Positions 42,098-52,734 of a DNA stretch of 64,000 bases are shown one piece after another (position 1 is the stretch's first letter; each line of letters starts with the position of its first letter). Under the pieces are notes generated by a model, which saw nothing but the letters and a program-made list of their open reading frames with translations, had not been told where the DNA came from and searched no databases. The position numbers and the translations under genes are program-made. Source of the stretch: Cytophagaceae bacterium (lineage in GTDB: Bacteria; Bacteroidota; Bacteroidia; Cytophagales; Spirosomataceae); assembly GCA_947450365.1 (NCBI GenBank), contig CANFVE010000009.1:29657-93656 (forward strand), given 5' to 3'.

Positions 42098-42958
42098 ATG
42101 AAAGGAATCATTTTAGCTGGAGGATCTGGCACGCGCTTACACCCGTTGACCCTTGCCGTTAGCAAGCAATTAATGCCTGTGTACGATAAACCCATGATTT
42201 ATTATCCTTTGTCGATCTTAATGTTGGCCGGTATTCGGGAGATATTAATCATTTCCACGCCGCATGATTTACCAAATTTCGAGAAATTATTGGGTGATGG
42301 GTCGAATATCGGTTGCCACTTTGAATATGCGGTTCAGCATGAACCCAACGGCCTTGCGCAAGCCTTTGTCATCGGCGAAAAATTCATTGGAAAAGAAAAA
42401 GTTGCACTTGTATTAGGGGATAACATCTTTTATGGCTCTGGTCTCAGTAAATTATTACAAGCCAATAACGATCCCGAAGGCGGTGTGGTGTATGCCTATT
42501 CCGTGAATGATCCGGAACGTTATGGGGTGGTTGAATTTGACGAAACCAATAAAGTGATTTCAATCGAGGAAAAACCAAGCCAACCCAAATCCAATTATGC
42601 GGTTCCTGGACTCTATTTTTATGACAATGATGTCGTAGACATCGCCAAAAATATTGCTCCTTCGCCCCGCGGCGAATATGAAATCACGGATGTCAATAAG
42701 GAATATTTAAAGCGCGGAAAATTATCGGTGGGTATTTTAAATCGGGGAACCGCCTGGTTGGACACAGGCACTTTTGCTTCCTTGATGCAAGCCGGACAAT
42801 TTGTTCAGGTGATTGAAGAGCGTCAAGGTATGAAAATTGGTTGTATCGAGGAAGTTGCCTATCGGATGGGCTTTATTGATGCGAAGCAATTAGAAGCCAT
42901 CGCAAAACCCCTAGTCAAAAGTGGATATGGCGAATATTTGCTAAATATTCTAAAATAG
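42098..42958 (+). CDS. rfbA: Glucose-1-phosphate thymidylyltransferase
   Basis: '[54 protein letters not shown]'. Confidence 0.98.
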   Translation: MKGIILAGGSGTRLHPLTLAVSKQLMPVYDKPMIYYPLSILMLAGIREILIISTPHDLPNFEKLLGDGSNIGCHFEYAVQHEPNGLAQAFVIGEKFIGKEKVALVLGDNIFYGSGLSKLLQANNDPEGGVVYAYSVNDPERYGVVEFDETNKVISIEEKPSQPKSNYAVPGLYFYDNDVVDIAKNIAPSPRGEYEITDVNKEYLKRGKLSVGILNRGTAWLDTGTFASLMQAGQFVQVIEERQGMKIGCIEEVAYRMGFIDAKQLEAIAKPLVKSGYGEYLLNILK

Positions 42959-44122
42959 CAGAATTCCAGCCAATAGGGCCAAACTAAATAAGATAATAGA
43001 AGGGATTTTAGTGTATTGGGCCAACAAAAATGTGAGTCCGACTACCCCCACATCCACAAAATCCCCTTGGATAATCATTGGGTTCACAAAGGTATACACG
43101 GCGACCATCGTTAAACCAACGGAAGTGGCTTGAATACCCGCTAAGGAGGCCCGAATGAAGCGATATTGTTTCAATTGGCCCCAAATTCGATACACAAAAA
43201 AGATCATAAACGTCCCGGGCAAAAATACGCCCAAGGCCCCAATCGCGCTACCCATCAACTCGCCCCAAATCCCATAATCCTTCATCAGCAAAACACCTAA
43301 ATAGGAAGTTAACGCAAAGACAGGTCCGGGTAGGGATTGAGACAAAGCCATACCCGTCAAGAAATCATCAGCAGAAAGCAGCTTTTTAAATTCGACAAAT
43401 TCGGTAAAAAGAACTGGCGCCAATACTTGACCTCCCCCAAACACAAGACTTCCATTTCGGTAAAAATTCTCAAAAATGCGAATGGGAAAATAATCCGTAA
43501 AATGCCCCAAAAGAGCCAACAATACCAAAAATCCCCAGAATAAATGGAAATTAGCCCAAGGAATCACCATTTTGTGCTTATTCTGACGAGGAAATTTTTT
43601 ATAATTAAAAGAGGAAATTGTTCCGCCGAGCAACAAGACCAAGGGGAAAATAAAGGGATTCGGAAATCCGATGCCAATGAACAAGGTGACTAAAAAAATA
43701 AAGACGTATAATGGACCTGAAATGACTTTTTTGGCCATAAACCAGCCCGCCTGAAGAATGAGGCCAACCCCGACAGGCAAGACATAATGAATAATCTCTC
43801 GGTTTCTTAAAAAAGTCATCCCAAAAGCTGCCAAAGTCATCACGAACACGGCTGGACTAATCCAAATGATGGTCGTCAAATAGGCTAATATGGCCCCTCC
43901 CCGCTTATAACCGATGGCGGTAAGCACTTGGGTCGACGTAGGACCTGGAAGTACTGAACAAAGCGCATGAATTTCGAATAATTCATGTTCATCCAAATAC
44001 TTTTTTTCTTGAACTAAACGCTTTAAAAAAAGCGCCATATGCACCTGTGGACCCCCAAATGACGTGGAAGCAAGAATCAAAACATCCCATAAGAAATCAA
44101 GATGTTGGCTCCTTTTCCACAT
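42950..44122 (-). CDS. Chromate transporter family protein (ChrA-like, fused two-domain)
   Basis: '[56 protein letters not shown]' and second half '[16 protein letters not shown]...[13 protein letters not shown]'. Confidence 0.93.
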   Translation of the reverse strand: MWKRSQHLDFLWDVLILASTSFGGPQVHMALFLKRLVQEKKYLDEHELFEIHALCSVLPGPTSTQVLTAIGYKRGGAILAYLTTIIWISPAVFVMTLAAFGMTFLRNREIIHYVLPVGVGLILQAGWFMAKKVISGPLYVFIFLVTLFIGIGFPNPFIFPLVLLLGGTISSFNYKKFPRQNKHKMVIPWANFHLFWGFLVLLALLGHFTDYFPIRIFENFYRNGSLVFGGGQVLAPVLFTEFVEFKKLLSADDFLTGMALSQSLPGPVFALTSYLGVLLMKDYGIWGELMGSAIGALGVFLPGTFMIFFVYRIWGQLKQYRFIRASLAGIQATSVGLTMVAVYTFVNPMIIQGDFVDVGVVGLTFLLAQYTKIPSIILFSLALLAGILLF

Positions 44123-44126
44123 GAAA

Positions 44127-45095
44127 TTACTTCTTTAATAAACCTAACTCGATCAAACGCTCCGTTAAAAATTCACCCGCATTCATATCTACATATAATT
44201 TAGGATATTCCCCACTGACACATGAAGGAAGGCAACTCAAATCCATTTCAGACCGTGGGTGCATAAAAAAAGGAATCGAATAGCGAGAAGAACCCATTTT
44301 TTCCCGAGGTGGATTCACCACGCGATGTATGGTCGATTTCAATTTGTGATTGGTCAGTCGATCCAACATATCCCCCACATTCACCACCACCTGATCCGGC
44401 AAAGCCGTAATCGGAATCCATTTCCCGTCCATACGAAGCACTTCTAAGCCTTCGGCGGAGGCGCCCATCAATAAGGTTATCAGATTAATATCTCCATGCG
44501 CCGCCGCCCGAACTGCTCCTTCGGGTAAAGCATCTGGATTCAAAATCGGGAAATAATGGATCGCGCGTAAAATCGAATTTCCGTGCAAGACCTTGGCTTC
44601 GAAATAATCCTCTGGAAGCTCCAAATAAAGCGCAATGGCTTGCAATAGGGCCTTCCCTGCGGCCTCTAAAGTTTGAAATGCCTGAACCGTATGGGTTTCA
44701 AAATTCGGAAATTCAGCCGGAAAAACATTTTCTGGATACTCCTCCCAGACGGAATCTCCATCGGCTCGATGCACCTGCCCAACATGATAAAACTCTTTTA
44801 AATCAGGGACTTTAAAACCTTTGGCGGTTTCTTTTCCTTTGCCCACATAGCCACGTTGGCCCGCAATTCCCTCAATTTCATAAGCCTGCTTCAAGGCATC
44901 CGGCGATTGGAAAAAGTTCTCCACCTCTTGATACAAAGCCTTTGTAAATGAATCGGTTAAGCCATGTCCTTTGATGGCCACAAATCCGATTGTATTAAAT
45001 GCAGAGCCTAATTCCTGAACGAATTGGGCTTTTCTTTGTGCATCGCCTGAGGTGAAATCAGTTAAATCTAAAGAAGGAATTTCGTCTAACAACAT
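44127..45095 (-). CDS. Isopenicillin-N-synthase-like 2OG-Fe(II) oxygenase
   Basis: 'IPSLDLTDFTSGDAQRKAQFVQELGSAFNTIGFVAIKGHGL', 'AHGDINLITLL', 'STIHRVVNP'. Confidence 0.93.
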   Translation of the reverse strand: MLLDEIPSLDLTDFTSGDAQRKAQFVQELGSAFNTIGFVAIKGHGLTDSFTKALYQEVENFFQSPDALKQAYEIEGIAGQRGYVGKGKETAKGFKVPDLKEFYHVGQVHRADGDSVWEEYPENVFPAEFPNFETHTVQAFQTLEAAGKALLQAIALYLELPEDYFEAKVLHGNSILRAIHYFPILNPDALPEGAVRAAAHGDINLITLLMGASAEGLEVLRMDGKWIPITALPDQVVVNVGDMLDRLTNHKLKSTIHRVVNPPREKMGSSRYSIPFFMHPRSEMDLSCLPSCVSGEYPKLYVDMNAGEFLTERLIELGLLKK

Positions 45096-45096
45096 A

Positions 45097-45810
45097 TTAT
45101 AAGTTGATTTTTTCAAATTGCTGGGATACAAAATCCCAATTAATCACATTCCAAAATGCTTGAATGTAATCCGCACGTTTGTTTTGATATTTTAAATAAT
45201 AGGCATGTTCCCACACATCGATAGCCAATACCGGAATACCCCGATTTTCCACCACATCCATCAAGGGATTATCCTGATTCGCGGTAGACGTAATTTGTAA
45301 TTTGCCATCTTTCCAAATTACCCAAGCCCATCCAGAACCAAAACGACCCGTTGCTGCCTTCGCAAATTCTACTTTCATTGCCTCCATACCCCCTAAATCC
45401 TTTTGGATTTGGGCGGCCAATTTAGCACTTGGCTGAGAACCTTTGGCCGGTCCTAAGATTTTCCAAAAAAAGCTGTGATTCCAATGGCCACCGCCATTAT
45501 TGCGCACCACGGCAGGTTGTTTGCTGATTTGCCCCAATAATTCTTCAAGCGAAACACCTGCTCCTGCTGTTCCAATTAAAGCCTTATTCAAATTATCCAC
45601 ATAGGCTTTATGATGGCGATCATGATGAATTTCCATCGTCATCGCATCGATGTGAGGCTCCAAGGCATTAAATGAATAACCTAAAGCAGGTAGGCTAAAA
45701 GGTGAATTTTCCAAAATGACAGCCGATTCACGCGCCGACGAAAAACTGGAAACTAAAAATCCAGCACCTAAAAAAGCCGAGGCTCTTTGCAAAAAATCAA
45801 TTCGTTTCAT
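45097..45810 (-). CDS. Fe/Mn superoxide dismutase with N-terminal export-like signal
   Basis: 'FSLPALGYSFNALEPHIDAMTMEIHHDRHHKAYVDNLNKAL', 'DVWEHAYYLKYQNKRADYI'; hydrophobic N-terminal extension MKRIDFLQRASAFLGAGFLVSSFSS. Confidence 0.95.
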   Translation of the reverse strand: MKRIDFLQRASAFLGAGFLVSSFSSARESAVILENSPFSLPALGYSFNALEPHIDAMTMEIHHDRHHKAYVDNLNKALIGTAGAGVSLEELLGQISKQPAVVRNNGGGHWNHSFFWKILGPAKGSQPSAKLAAQIQKDLGGMEAMKVEFAKAATGRFGSGWAWVIWKDGKLQITSTANQDNPLMDVVENRGIPVLAIDVWEHAYYLKYQNKRADYIQAFWNVINWDFVSQQFEKINL

Positions 45811-45824
45811 GGTATCTGTTTACA

Positions 45825-46433
45825 TTATTCATAGATCACTCGGCCCACAATGCTGCGGCCAAGCGTAATTTCATCCGTATATTCCAAATCACCCCCAATC
45901 GGAATTCCCCGAGCAATGGTGGATAGTTTAACCGTATAATCAGCTAATTTTTTGGTCAAATAAAAAGCAGTAGTATCCCCTTCCATCGTGGGACTTAGAC
46001 CCAAAATCACTTCTTTAATTTCGCCCGAGGCCACTCGTTGGACCAAGGATTCAATCGTCAAGTCACTCGGCGAAATCCCTGACAAGGGAGAAATGATTCC
46101 GCCCAATACATGGTATAAACCCGTATATTGTCCCGTGTTTTCGATGGCCAAGACATCACGTAAATCCTCAACCACCATCAAGATACTCTCATCACGTTTC
46201 GTGCTCGCACAAATCCCACATAAATCTCCATCCGAAATCATATGACATTTGGGGCAATAACGAGTTTCGGTACGCAATTGAACAACCGCATGGGCCAATT
46301 GTAGCGATTGCGATTCAGGACGTTTTAATAAATGGAGGGCTAAACGTAATGCGGATTTCTTCCCAATCCCTGGCAATTTGGAAATTTCTTCCACCGCCTG
46401 TTCGATAATCCGAGAAGGATAGGTATGCATCAT
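45825..46433 (-). CDS. recR: Recombination protein RecR
   Basis: 'LPGIGKKSALRLALHLL', Cys4 zinc motif 'CPKCHMISDGDLCGIC', Toprim 'ESILMVVEDLRDVLAIE'. Confidence 0.96.
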   Translation of the reverse strand: MMHTYPSRIIEQAVEEISKLPGIGKKSALRLALHLLKRPESQSLQLAHAVVQLRTETRYCPKCHMISDGDLCGICASTKRDESILMVVEDLRDVLAIENTGQYTGLYHVLGGIISPLSGISPSDLTIESLVQRVASGEIKEVILGLSPTMEGDTTAFYLTKKLADYTVKLSTIARGIPIGGDLEYTDEITLGRSIVGRVIYE

Positions 46434-46436
46434 GGT

Positions 46437-46772
46437 TTAGGATTCAAAAGATTCGATTTCAGCGGAAATTCCCCGTCGGCAAATTTCATTGCGCATACTC
46501 ACCAATTCATCAAACTCTCCCGATTTTACGCCACATTTCCCTTTAAAATGAATTTGTAAGGTACATTGTTCCGCTTGTTCTGGGCTATGTTCACAGACCT
46601 CGATGAGGGTAAAAATCACGTATTCGAAGGAATTGACTTCATCGTTGTACACAACTAAAGAATGCGCGGGCACGGTTTCCGTCTCTTCCAAGACCTCCAC
46701 TTCTACCTGCCATTTCTCCTGACCCGCAAAAGAAAAATCAAATCGAGAATCGTTATCTACGGAGAATTCCAT
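46437..46772 (-). CDS. clpS: ATP-dependent Clp protease adaptor ClpS
   Basis: 'HSLVVYNDEVNSFEYVIFTLIEVCEHSPEQAEQCTLQIHFKGKCGV' ClpS core. Confidence 0.9.
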   Translation of the reverse strand: MEFSVDNDSRFDFSFAGQEKWQVEVEVLEETETVPAHSLVVYNDEVNSFEYVIFTLIEVCEHSPEQAEQCTLQIHFKGKCGVKSGEFDELVSMRNEICRRGISAEIESFES

Positions 46773-46833
46773 ATTTTTGATTGCTTGTGTAAAGACCTAA
46801 CACAAATTTAAAAAAAAATCCAGTTAAACCTCT

Positions 46834-48276
46834 ATGTCTGTTCAATTAGCCGGTGGAATTCTTGCCATCTATTTTGCCTTACTTTTAGTGATTTCCTATT
46901 TTACTTCCAAAGGCGCAGATACCCATGCATTTTTCACAGCCAATCGGGAATCTCCTTGGTGGTTAGTTGCCTTCGGGATGATTGGCACCTCGATTTCAGG
47001 ACTAACGTTTATTTCCGTTCCAGGGGCAGTCGGAAAAACCTCATTTACCTATTATCAAGTCATTTTAGGGCATTCCTTGGGCTATTTAACCATCGCCCTC
47101 GTCCTCATGCCCTTATATTACCGTTTAAACCTGATCTCCATTTATGGCTATTTGGAAAAACGATTTGGTTTTTGGTCCTATAAAACGGGTTCTGCCTTCT
47201 TTTTACTATCTCGAACGATCGGTTCAGCGGCTCGTCTCTATTTGGCCGTCAACGTATTACAAATCGCGATTTTCGCACCCATCGGCGTGCCATTCGTAGT
47301 TACGGTATTTATTTCCATCTTTTTAATTTGGCTATATACGCATCGTGGGGGTGTCAAAACGATTATCTGGACGGATACCTTACAGACCTTGTTTTTATTA
47401 GTTGCACTCTTTATTACGATCTATTTAGTGGGCCAACGGATGAACATGGGTTTCAGCGATATGGTGCAAACCATCTCAAATAGCCCTTATTCGCATATGT
47501 TCGAGTGGGACTGGAAAAACCCACATTTCTTCGGGAAAGACTTTTTAGCAGGGGTATTTATTGCCATTGTCATGACGGGCTTAGATCAGGATTTGATGCA
47601 AAAAAACCTGACGTGTAAATCGATTGGGGAAGCACAAAAAAACATGTTCTGGTTTTATTGGGTGCTTTTATTGATCAATTTACTGTTTTTATCCCTCGGC
47701 GCCCTGCTTTATATCTATGCACAGGCCAATCAGATTGCGATTCCGGCTAAAACAGATGAGCTGTATCCCCTATTAGCTTTAGGGGGCCAATTTGGCACCT
47801 TAGCCGCGGTTACCTTCTTATTAGGCATTATTGCCGCATCCTATGCGAGTTCTGATTCAGCGTTGACGGCCTTAACAACCTCTTTTTGTATTGACTTTTT
47901 ACGCATTGAAAAATTTCAAGAAGAGAAACGTACTAAAATCAAACACCGCGTTCATTTGGGATTTTCCTTCTTATTCTTCATCGTTATAGGCTTATTTCAT
48001 CTGTTTAATAATCAGGAATTGATTGCCGCGGTGTTTAATTTAGCCGGATATACCTATGGGCCTTTGTTGGGCTTATTCTCCTTCGGATTATTCACAAAAA
48101 AGGCAGTTCGGGACAAATTAGTTCCGGCGGTTTGTGTTGCCTCTCCTGTGATCACTTTTGTGCTTGAAAGTCAATCACAGACTTGGTTTGGCGGCTTTGG
48201 ATTCGCGAAATTAATTGTAAACGGATTTATTTGCTTTTGCCTTTTATGGCTTATACGCAAAAAAGGCGACCAATAA
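46834..48276 (+). CDS. Sodium:solute symporter family protein
   Basis: Many TM helices, 'SGLTFISVPG' and SSS-family pattern. Confidence 0.93.
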   Translation: MSVQLAGGILAIYFALLLVISYFTSKGADTHAFFTANRESPWWLVAFGMIGTSISGLTFISVPGAVGKTSFTYYQVILGHSLGYLTIALVLMPLYYRLNLISIYGYLEKRFGFWSYKTGSAFFLLSRTIGSAARLYLAVNVLQIAIFAPIGVPFVVTVFISIFLIWLYTHRGGVKTIIWTDTLQTLFLLVALFITIYLVGQRMNMGFSDMVQTISNSPYSHMFEWDWKNPHFFGKDFLAGVFIAIVMTGLDQDLMQKNLTCKSIGEAQKNMFWFYWVLLLINLLFLSLGALLYIYAQANQIAIPAKTDELYPLLALGGQFGTLAAVTFLLGIIAASYASSDSALTALTTSFCIDFLRIEKFQEEKRTKIKHRVHLGFSFLFFIVIGLFHLFNNQELIAAVFNLAGYTYGPLLGLFSFGLFTKKAVRDKLVPAVCVASPVITFVLESQSQTWFGGFGFAKLIVNGFICFCLLWLIRKKGDQ

Positions 48277-48288
48277 GTCGCCTTTTTT
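48259..48288. terminator. Bidirectional terminator between symporter and YceI gene
   Basis: AAAAAAGGCGAC-caataa-GTCGCCTTTTTT. Confidence 0.85.
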
Positions 48289-48309
48289 TTATTCCTCAAA
48301 AGTTCTGGA

Positions 48310-48873
48310 CTAGTTTTGGATAAACTCGCCGTTTGCTTTTAATTCAATTTCTTCGCCTACTACGGCTGCTGGCATAGAACCCACACCGAAAGCAGTACGG
48401 TTTAAAGTACCTGTAAATTTAAATCCTGCGATTTTCTTTCCAGCTTTATTGGTGGTCGTTCCGTTTAGGTTTCCGTCTAACGTAACAGATTTTGTTACCC
48501 CGTGCATGGTTAAATCACCAACCAATTTGTATTTACGATCCGCAACTTTCTTGAAAGACTTGGAAACGAATGAAATCGTTGGATATTTAGCCACATCAAA
48601 GAAATCAGCTGATTTCAAGTGACCATCCCGACGATCATTATCCGTAAATACCGTGTTTACATCCGCTGTCAATTCAAATGTCGCATCCGAAAAATCATCC
48701 TTCGTAGAAGTCAATGTCGCATCTGAAATTTTAAATGCACCTTCCACATCTGAAATCGATAAGTGGACTACGCTGAAACCTACTTTTGAGTGGGCTTTAT
48801 CCACCGAGAATTTTTGTGCTTGTGCAACAAATACAAAGGCCGAAAGAGCCAAAAGCAATACCAATTTTTTCAT
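48310..48873 (-). CDS. YceI family protein
   Basis: 'KFSVDKAHSKVGFSVVHLSISDVEGAF...HLKSADFFDVAKYPTISFVSKS'. Confidence 0.94.
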   Translation of the reverse strand: MKKLVLLLALSAFVFVAQAQKFSVDKAHSKVGFSVVHLSISDVEGAFKISDATLTSTKDDFSDATFELTADVNTVFTDNDRRDGHLKSADFFDVAKYPTISFVSKSFKKVADRKYKLVGDLTMHGVTKSVTLDGNLNGTTTNKAGKKIAGFKFTGTLNRTAFGVGSMPAAVVGEEIELKANGEFIQN

Positions 48874-48963
48874 GATTTTTATTTTTTTTGTTTAACGTTT
48901 AAAATTAGCGAATCTAGTGTCAATAATACAAGTTTTAAGACCTAAATGATTATTATGTCGACA

Positions 48964-51639
48964 TTATAAATTCTTTTTCACTTCCTCTACATCATCCATT
49001 TCGATGGTTTTCTTGATTTTTCGCCAGTCGATGGATTTATTATATTTCAGTAAAGTTTTATCTGGATCAAATACCCGCTTATCCGGAACGACCAATTGAT
49101 ACGGCCTAAAATCAGGCTTTTCTGTAAAAAAATCGTCCAACACACTCGCCGTTTGATCATAATGATTCACCGGAGGAATCCCCAATAACCCATAAATTAC
49201 GCGCAAAATGGAACCAAAATTCGCATGGGTATGGGACACATAATCCTTTTTCACATAAGGGCCCGCCATCATTAATACACTACGGTGAGCATCCACATGA
49301 TCCGAACCTCCTTGCGGATCATCTTCGGTCACGATAACTAACATATTCTTCCAATAGGGTGTGTGCGACAAGAACTGCAACATCCGACCTAATGCCAAAT
49401 CATTATCCTCCATAAAGGAATGCCTGAAGGGAAATCCATCCACGGTCGACGTATCTGCGCCATGGTCATTCGACAACTGGATTGTCACCAAGGAAGGCAT
49501 TTTCCCTTTGCCGCTCAACCATTTGCTCGTAAACTCAGATTCAAACTGAGCCACCCGAAACTGATCCGGAATACTCATATTAAATCCCGCATAATTGTGA
49601 CTGGTGTTTGGATATAAAGCTTTTTGCATCGGAACCATCACTATGTGCCCCGCACCTGTCAAGGTATCATCCCAATCTTCCCGCACATGGCCTGTCTCAT
49701 TGGCCTCCCCAAAATTATAAAATGAGATATGCTGACGTTCTAAAGCCTCCCAAATCCCCCCAATTTCAGCATAATCTTCCGGATCCATACTTCCCGTGGT
49801 GGCTGGAAAGCGACGCCCAGGCGCTTTCGAGAATATTTTAGCCGTTTTGGAGACACTCGAATTGGCTTCTACCCATTCGTTCGGAATCACGCCCATCATC
49901 CAATGGTGCCCATGAATGGAAGCATCACTGTCACAATAAAAATTATCACTCATCGAAAATGCCTTCGCGATCTTATGGTGATTCGGCATCACATCTACAT
50001 GCTCGAAATGATGTAAGGAGTCTTCAACCGTTTGATCTAAGCCATAACGTGCCAAAGTCGGATCTCCATTAGCCCCTTTAAACTGACCAAAAATCTCATC
50101 ATAGGTTCTATTTTCCTTCGTAATGTAGACGATGTGTTTGATGGGTGAAGCACTATTGGAACCGAATGAAAAGGTTTTATTGCCACGCTTGGCGACCTGA
50201 TTGACCTGAAAGGTATTGTTTTTTACCTCTTGGGTATAGGTAGCTAATTGGGGCCCAGCAGGCATTTCGATCGTTTGAAAGGTACCTAATTGTATATCTC
50301 CTACATAAGAACCTTGTTCAGGTGCTTTAAAATCTTTTCCACCATTAGGACCTGCGCCATAGCCTCGGCTCGAGGTAACATACATCCTTTTTTCGTCGGC
50401 CGAAAGGGCTACGCGAGTGGGTCCCCAACCTGTGGGAATAAATCCTTTCGTTTGCTGACTTTTTACATCGATCACCGCCACCGCATTTAGGCCTAAACAG
50501 GTCACATACAATGTTTTTTCATCCTTGGATAAGTTAATTCCAAAGGGCAAATAGCCTCTTCGTTTGTCCAAAAGAGGTGAAAATCGAATGGGAATGTGGG
50601 ATTTAATTTTTCGGGTTTTGATGTCGATCACGGCGATGTTGTCATTCGTGGCATTTGTCACAAAGGCCCATTGAGATCCCACCGCTAGTGAATTTGGGCT
50701 AGATCCACCCACCACTTCCATTTCTTCCACCATCTCGCCTAATTGAAATCCAGGTTTGAATTTTTTGACGATTTGATTGGTCTGTAAATCAATTTGAAAT
50801 ACGCTCATCGCCTCATCCGATCGCGGATCACCTAAACCCGGTATTTTTTTACCTTCGATTTCAGTTCCCTCCCGCGATTCCTTCGTGTCATTTCCATAAG
50901 GATGGTACGGGATGTATTGTGATTTTAAATTTTTCGGGGTTGTTCCTTCCACCAAAGGATAGGCATACATGCCCACATTGGCCTCAAACGCATATTTTTG
51001 ATCCGGACTTATTTGAATTCCAAAAGGCAAACGACCCGTGGGAACGCTGGCAATTAATTTCCCTGTGCCTATATCGATTCTCACCATGCGGTAATTCGCC
51101 CGGTCCAGCACTAAAAGTTCATTTTTACTGGTCAATAAAGCCAAATCCGAGGTGAAGCTATCCTCGAAACTTTGATTTCCAACGGTTCCGTTCAAGGAAA
51201 AAGTTCGGATCACTTGGCCCGATTCGATCGCTACCTCCAACACCGTTCCCGCATCTCCCCCACTCAGGTAAACATGACGGCTATCCCGTGAAAAAACAAC
51301 TCCTAAAAAAGAACTCTTTCCATAAGGCGACAATTTCGAAGGTGTGCCGAATTTTGGAAAGCGTTTTTTCGTTTGCGTTTGCAAATCGATGCGCGTAAAA
51401 GCTCCATTATGTAGGGTTACAGCCCATTTTCCATCCGGGCTAATGGCCATACCAAAGGGATCACTCGTGATACGCAAGGTTTTTCCCGCAGGTTTTACAT
51501 AGCGTCCGCTAGGCAAAATAGAGATACCTTGGGTATCAATTTTGGCAAATTGTTGCGTACCGGGAACCTCTAATATTTGTTGGGCGCCAACAGGAAAAAA
51601 CATCCCAAGACTCAGAAGTAAGGCAAAAAATAATTTCAT
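48964..51639 (-). CDS. Bifunctional YncE-like beta-propeller / phosphoesterase-domain protein
   Basis: N-terminal 7-bladed propeller-like repeats, C-terminal 'HIVYITKENRTYDEIFGQ' alkaline-phosphatase-like phosphoesterase. Confidence 0.88.
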   Translation of the reverse strand: MKLFFALLLSLGMFFPVGAQQILEVPGTQQFAKIDTQGISILPSGRYVKPAGKTLRITSDPFGMAISPDGKWAVTLHNGAFTRIDLQTQTKKRFPKFGTPSKLSPYGKSSFLGVVFSRDSRHVYLSGGDAGTVLEVAIESGQVIRTFSLNGTVGNQSFEDSFTSDLALLTSKNELLVLDRANYRMVRIDIGTGKLIASVPTGRLPFGIQISPDQKYAFEANVGMYAYPLVEGTTPKNLKSQYIPYHPYGNDTKESREGTEIEGKKIPGLGDPRSDEAMSVFQIDLQTNQIVKKFKPGFQLGEMVEEMEVVGGSSPNSLAVGSQWAFVTNATNDNIAVIDIKTRKIKSHIPIRFSPLLDKRRGYLPFGINLSKDEKTLYVTCLGLNAVAVIDVKSQQTKGFIPTGWGPTRVALSADEKRMYVTSSRGYGAGPNGGKDFKAPEQGSYVGDIQLGTFQTIEMPAGPQLATYTQEVKNNTFQVNQVAKRGNKTFSFGSNSASPIKHIVYITKENRTYDEIFGQFKGANGDPTLARYGLDQTVEDSLHHFEHVDVMPNHHKIAKAFSMSDNFYCDSDASIHGHHWMMGVIPNEWVEANSSVSKTAKIFSKAPGRRFPATTGSMDPEDYAEIGGIWEALERQHISFYNFGEANETGHVREDWDDTLTGAGHIVMVPMQKALYPNTSHNYAGFNMSIPDQFRVAQFESEFTSKWLSGKGKMPSLVTIQLSNDHGADTSTVDGFPFRHSFMEDNDLALGRMLQFLSHTPYWKNMLVIVTEDDPQGGSDHVDAHRSVLMMAGPYVKKDYVSHTHANFGSILRVIYGLLGIPPVNHYDQTASVLDDFFTEKPDFRPYQLVVPDKRVFDPDKTLLKYNKSIDWRKIKKTIEMDDVEEVKKNL

Positions 51640-51715
51640 ATCGTTTAATTTTCCGTGAAGGTAAGGAATAAAATTTTTACACATTTTACCGTTATGTTAA
51701 CACCTATTTTCTCTA

Positions 51716-52732
51716 TTAATCCAGTTGAATAATCGCCTTAATCACCCCTGTTTGAGGATCTAATAAACGAGAAAATTTGGAGGGAACATCCTCAAAGGCT
51801 AGCCGATGCGTGATGAAATCATGGGCGACGATTTGCCCAGTCTTCATCGCATCGATGACCCGCTGGAAATCTTCTTTCGTCGCGTTCCGACTACTCATCA
51901 AAGTCCCCTCCCGCTTATGAAATTCAGGATGCGATAACGAAATGGATTGCAATTGAAGCCCAATCAACACAAAAATCCCCCCATGCGACATATAGGAAAA
52001 ACTAGTTTCAATGGCCTTTACATTTCCCGTAGCATCAATAACCACCTCCGGCATTTGGCCATTCGTATAGGCTTGCAAAGATGCCATTGCATTTTCTTTC
52101 AAGGGGTTTATAGCCAAAGAAATCCCCCATTTTTGTTGGACATGAGCCAATCGTTGTGCATTTACATCCATCAAAATAACATCTGCACCCGCAATTTGAG
52201 CCATTTTAACCGTGCCTAAGCCGATTGGACCCGCCCCGACGACCAATACGCGATCTCTCTTTTGAATGTGTGCTCTGCGTATTCCATGGGCACCTATGGC
52301 CAAGGGTTCCACGAGCGCCAATTCGTCCAGGGACAAATCAGGATCCTTCATTAAATTGGCAATGGGCACCTGAAAATATTCTGCCATTCCCCCATCTACG
52401 TGGACGCCTGCTACTTGAATATGTGTACAACAATTGGTTTTGCCTGTTTGGCACGCCCGACAGTCCCCGCACGAATAATAAGGTACAATCGTCACAAAAT
52501 CTCCCTTCTTGAAAACTGAGTCTTCCTCGATATCGACGATTTCTCCGGCCAATTCATGACCTAAAACGCGAGGATACGAGAAAAATGGTTGAGTTCCCTC
52601 GAAGGCATGTAAATCCGTTCCACATATGCCGATCCGACGTATTTTCAAGAGGGCAAACCCAGGTTTGGATATAGGCAAATCTACCTTTTGAAATTCCCAA
52701 AACCCGGGTTCGATACATGATAATTGCTTCAT
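51716..52732 (-). CDS. Zinc-dependent alcohol dehydrogenase (MDR family)
   Basis: 'GICGTDLHAFEG', 'VLGHELAGEIV', 'CGDCRACQTGKTNCC', Rossmann 'VLVVGAGPIGLGTV'. Confidence 0.94.
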   Translation of the reverse strand: MKQLSCIEPGFWEFQKVDLPISKPGFALLKIRRIGICGTDLHAFEGTQPFFSYPRVLGHELAGEIVDIEEDSVFKKGDFVTIVPYYSCGDCRACQTGKTNCCTHIQVAGVHVDGGMAEYFQVPIANLMKDPDLSLDELALVEPLAIGAHGIRRAHIQKRDRVLVVGAGPIGLGTVKMAQIAGADVILMDVNAQRLAHVQQKWGISLAINPLKENAMASLQAYTNGQMPEVVIDATGNVKAIETSFSYMSHGGIFVLIGLQLQSISLSHPEFHKREGTLMSSRNATKEDFQRVIDAMKTGQIVAHDFITHRLAFEDVPSKFSRLLDPQTGVIKAIIQLD

Positions 52733-52734
52733 GA

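Noticed and set aside
48953-48970. ATGTCGACAT palindrome near the 3' end of the phosphoesterase gene
   Set aside because: A single 10-bp palindrome is expected by chance in AT-rich intergenic DNA and has no second site or clear promoter context.
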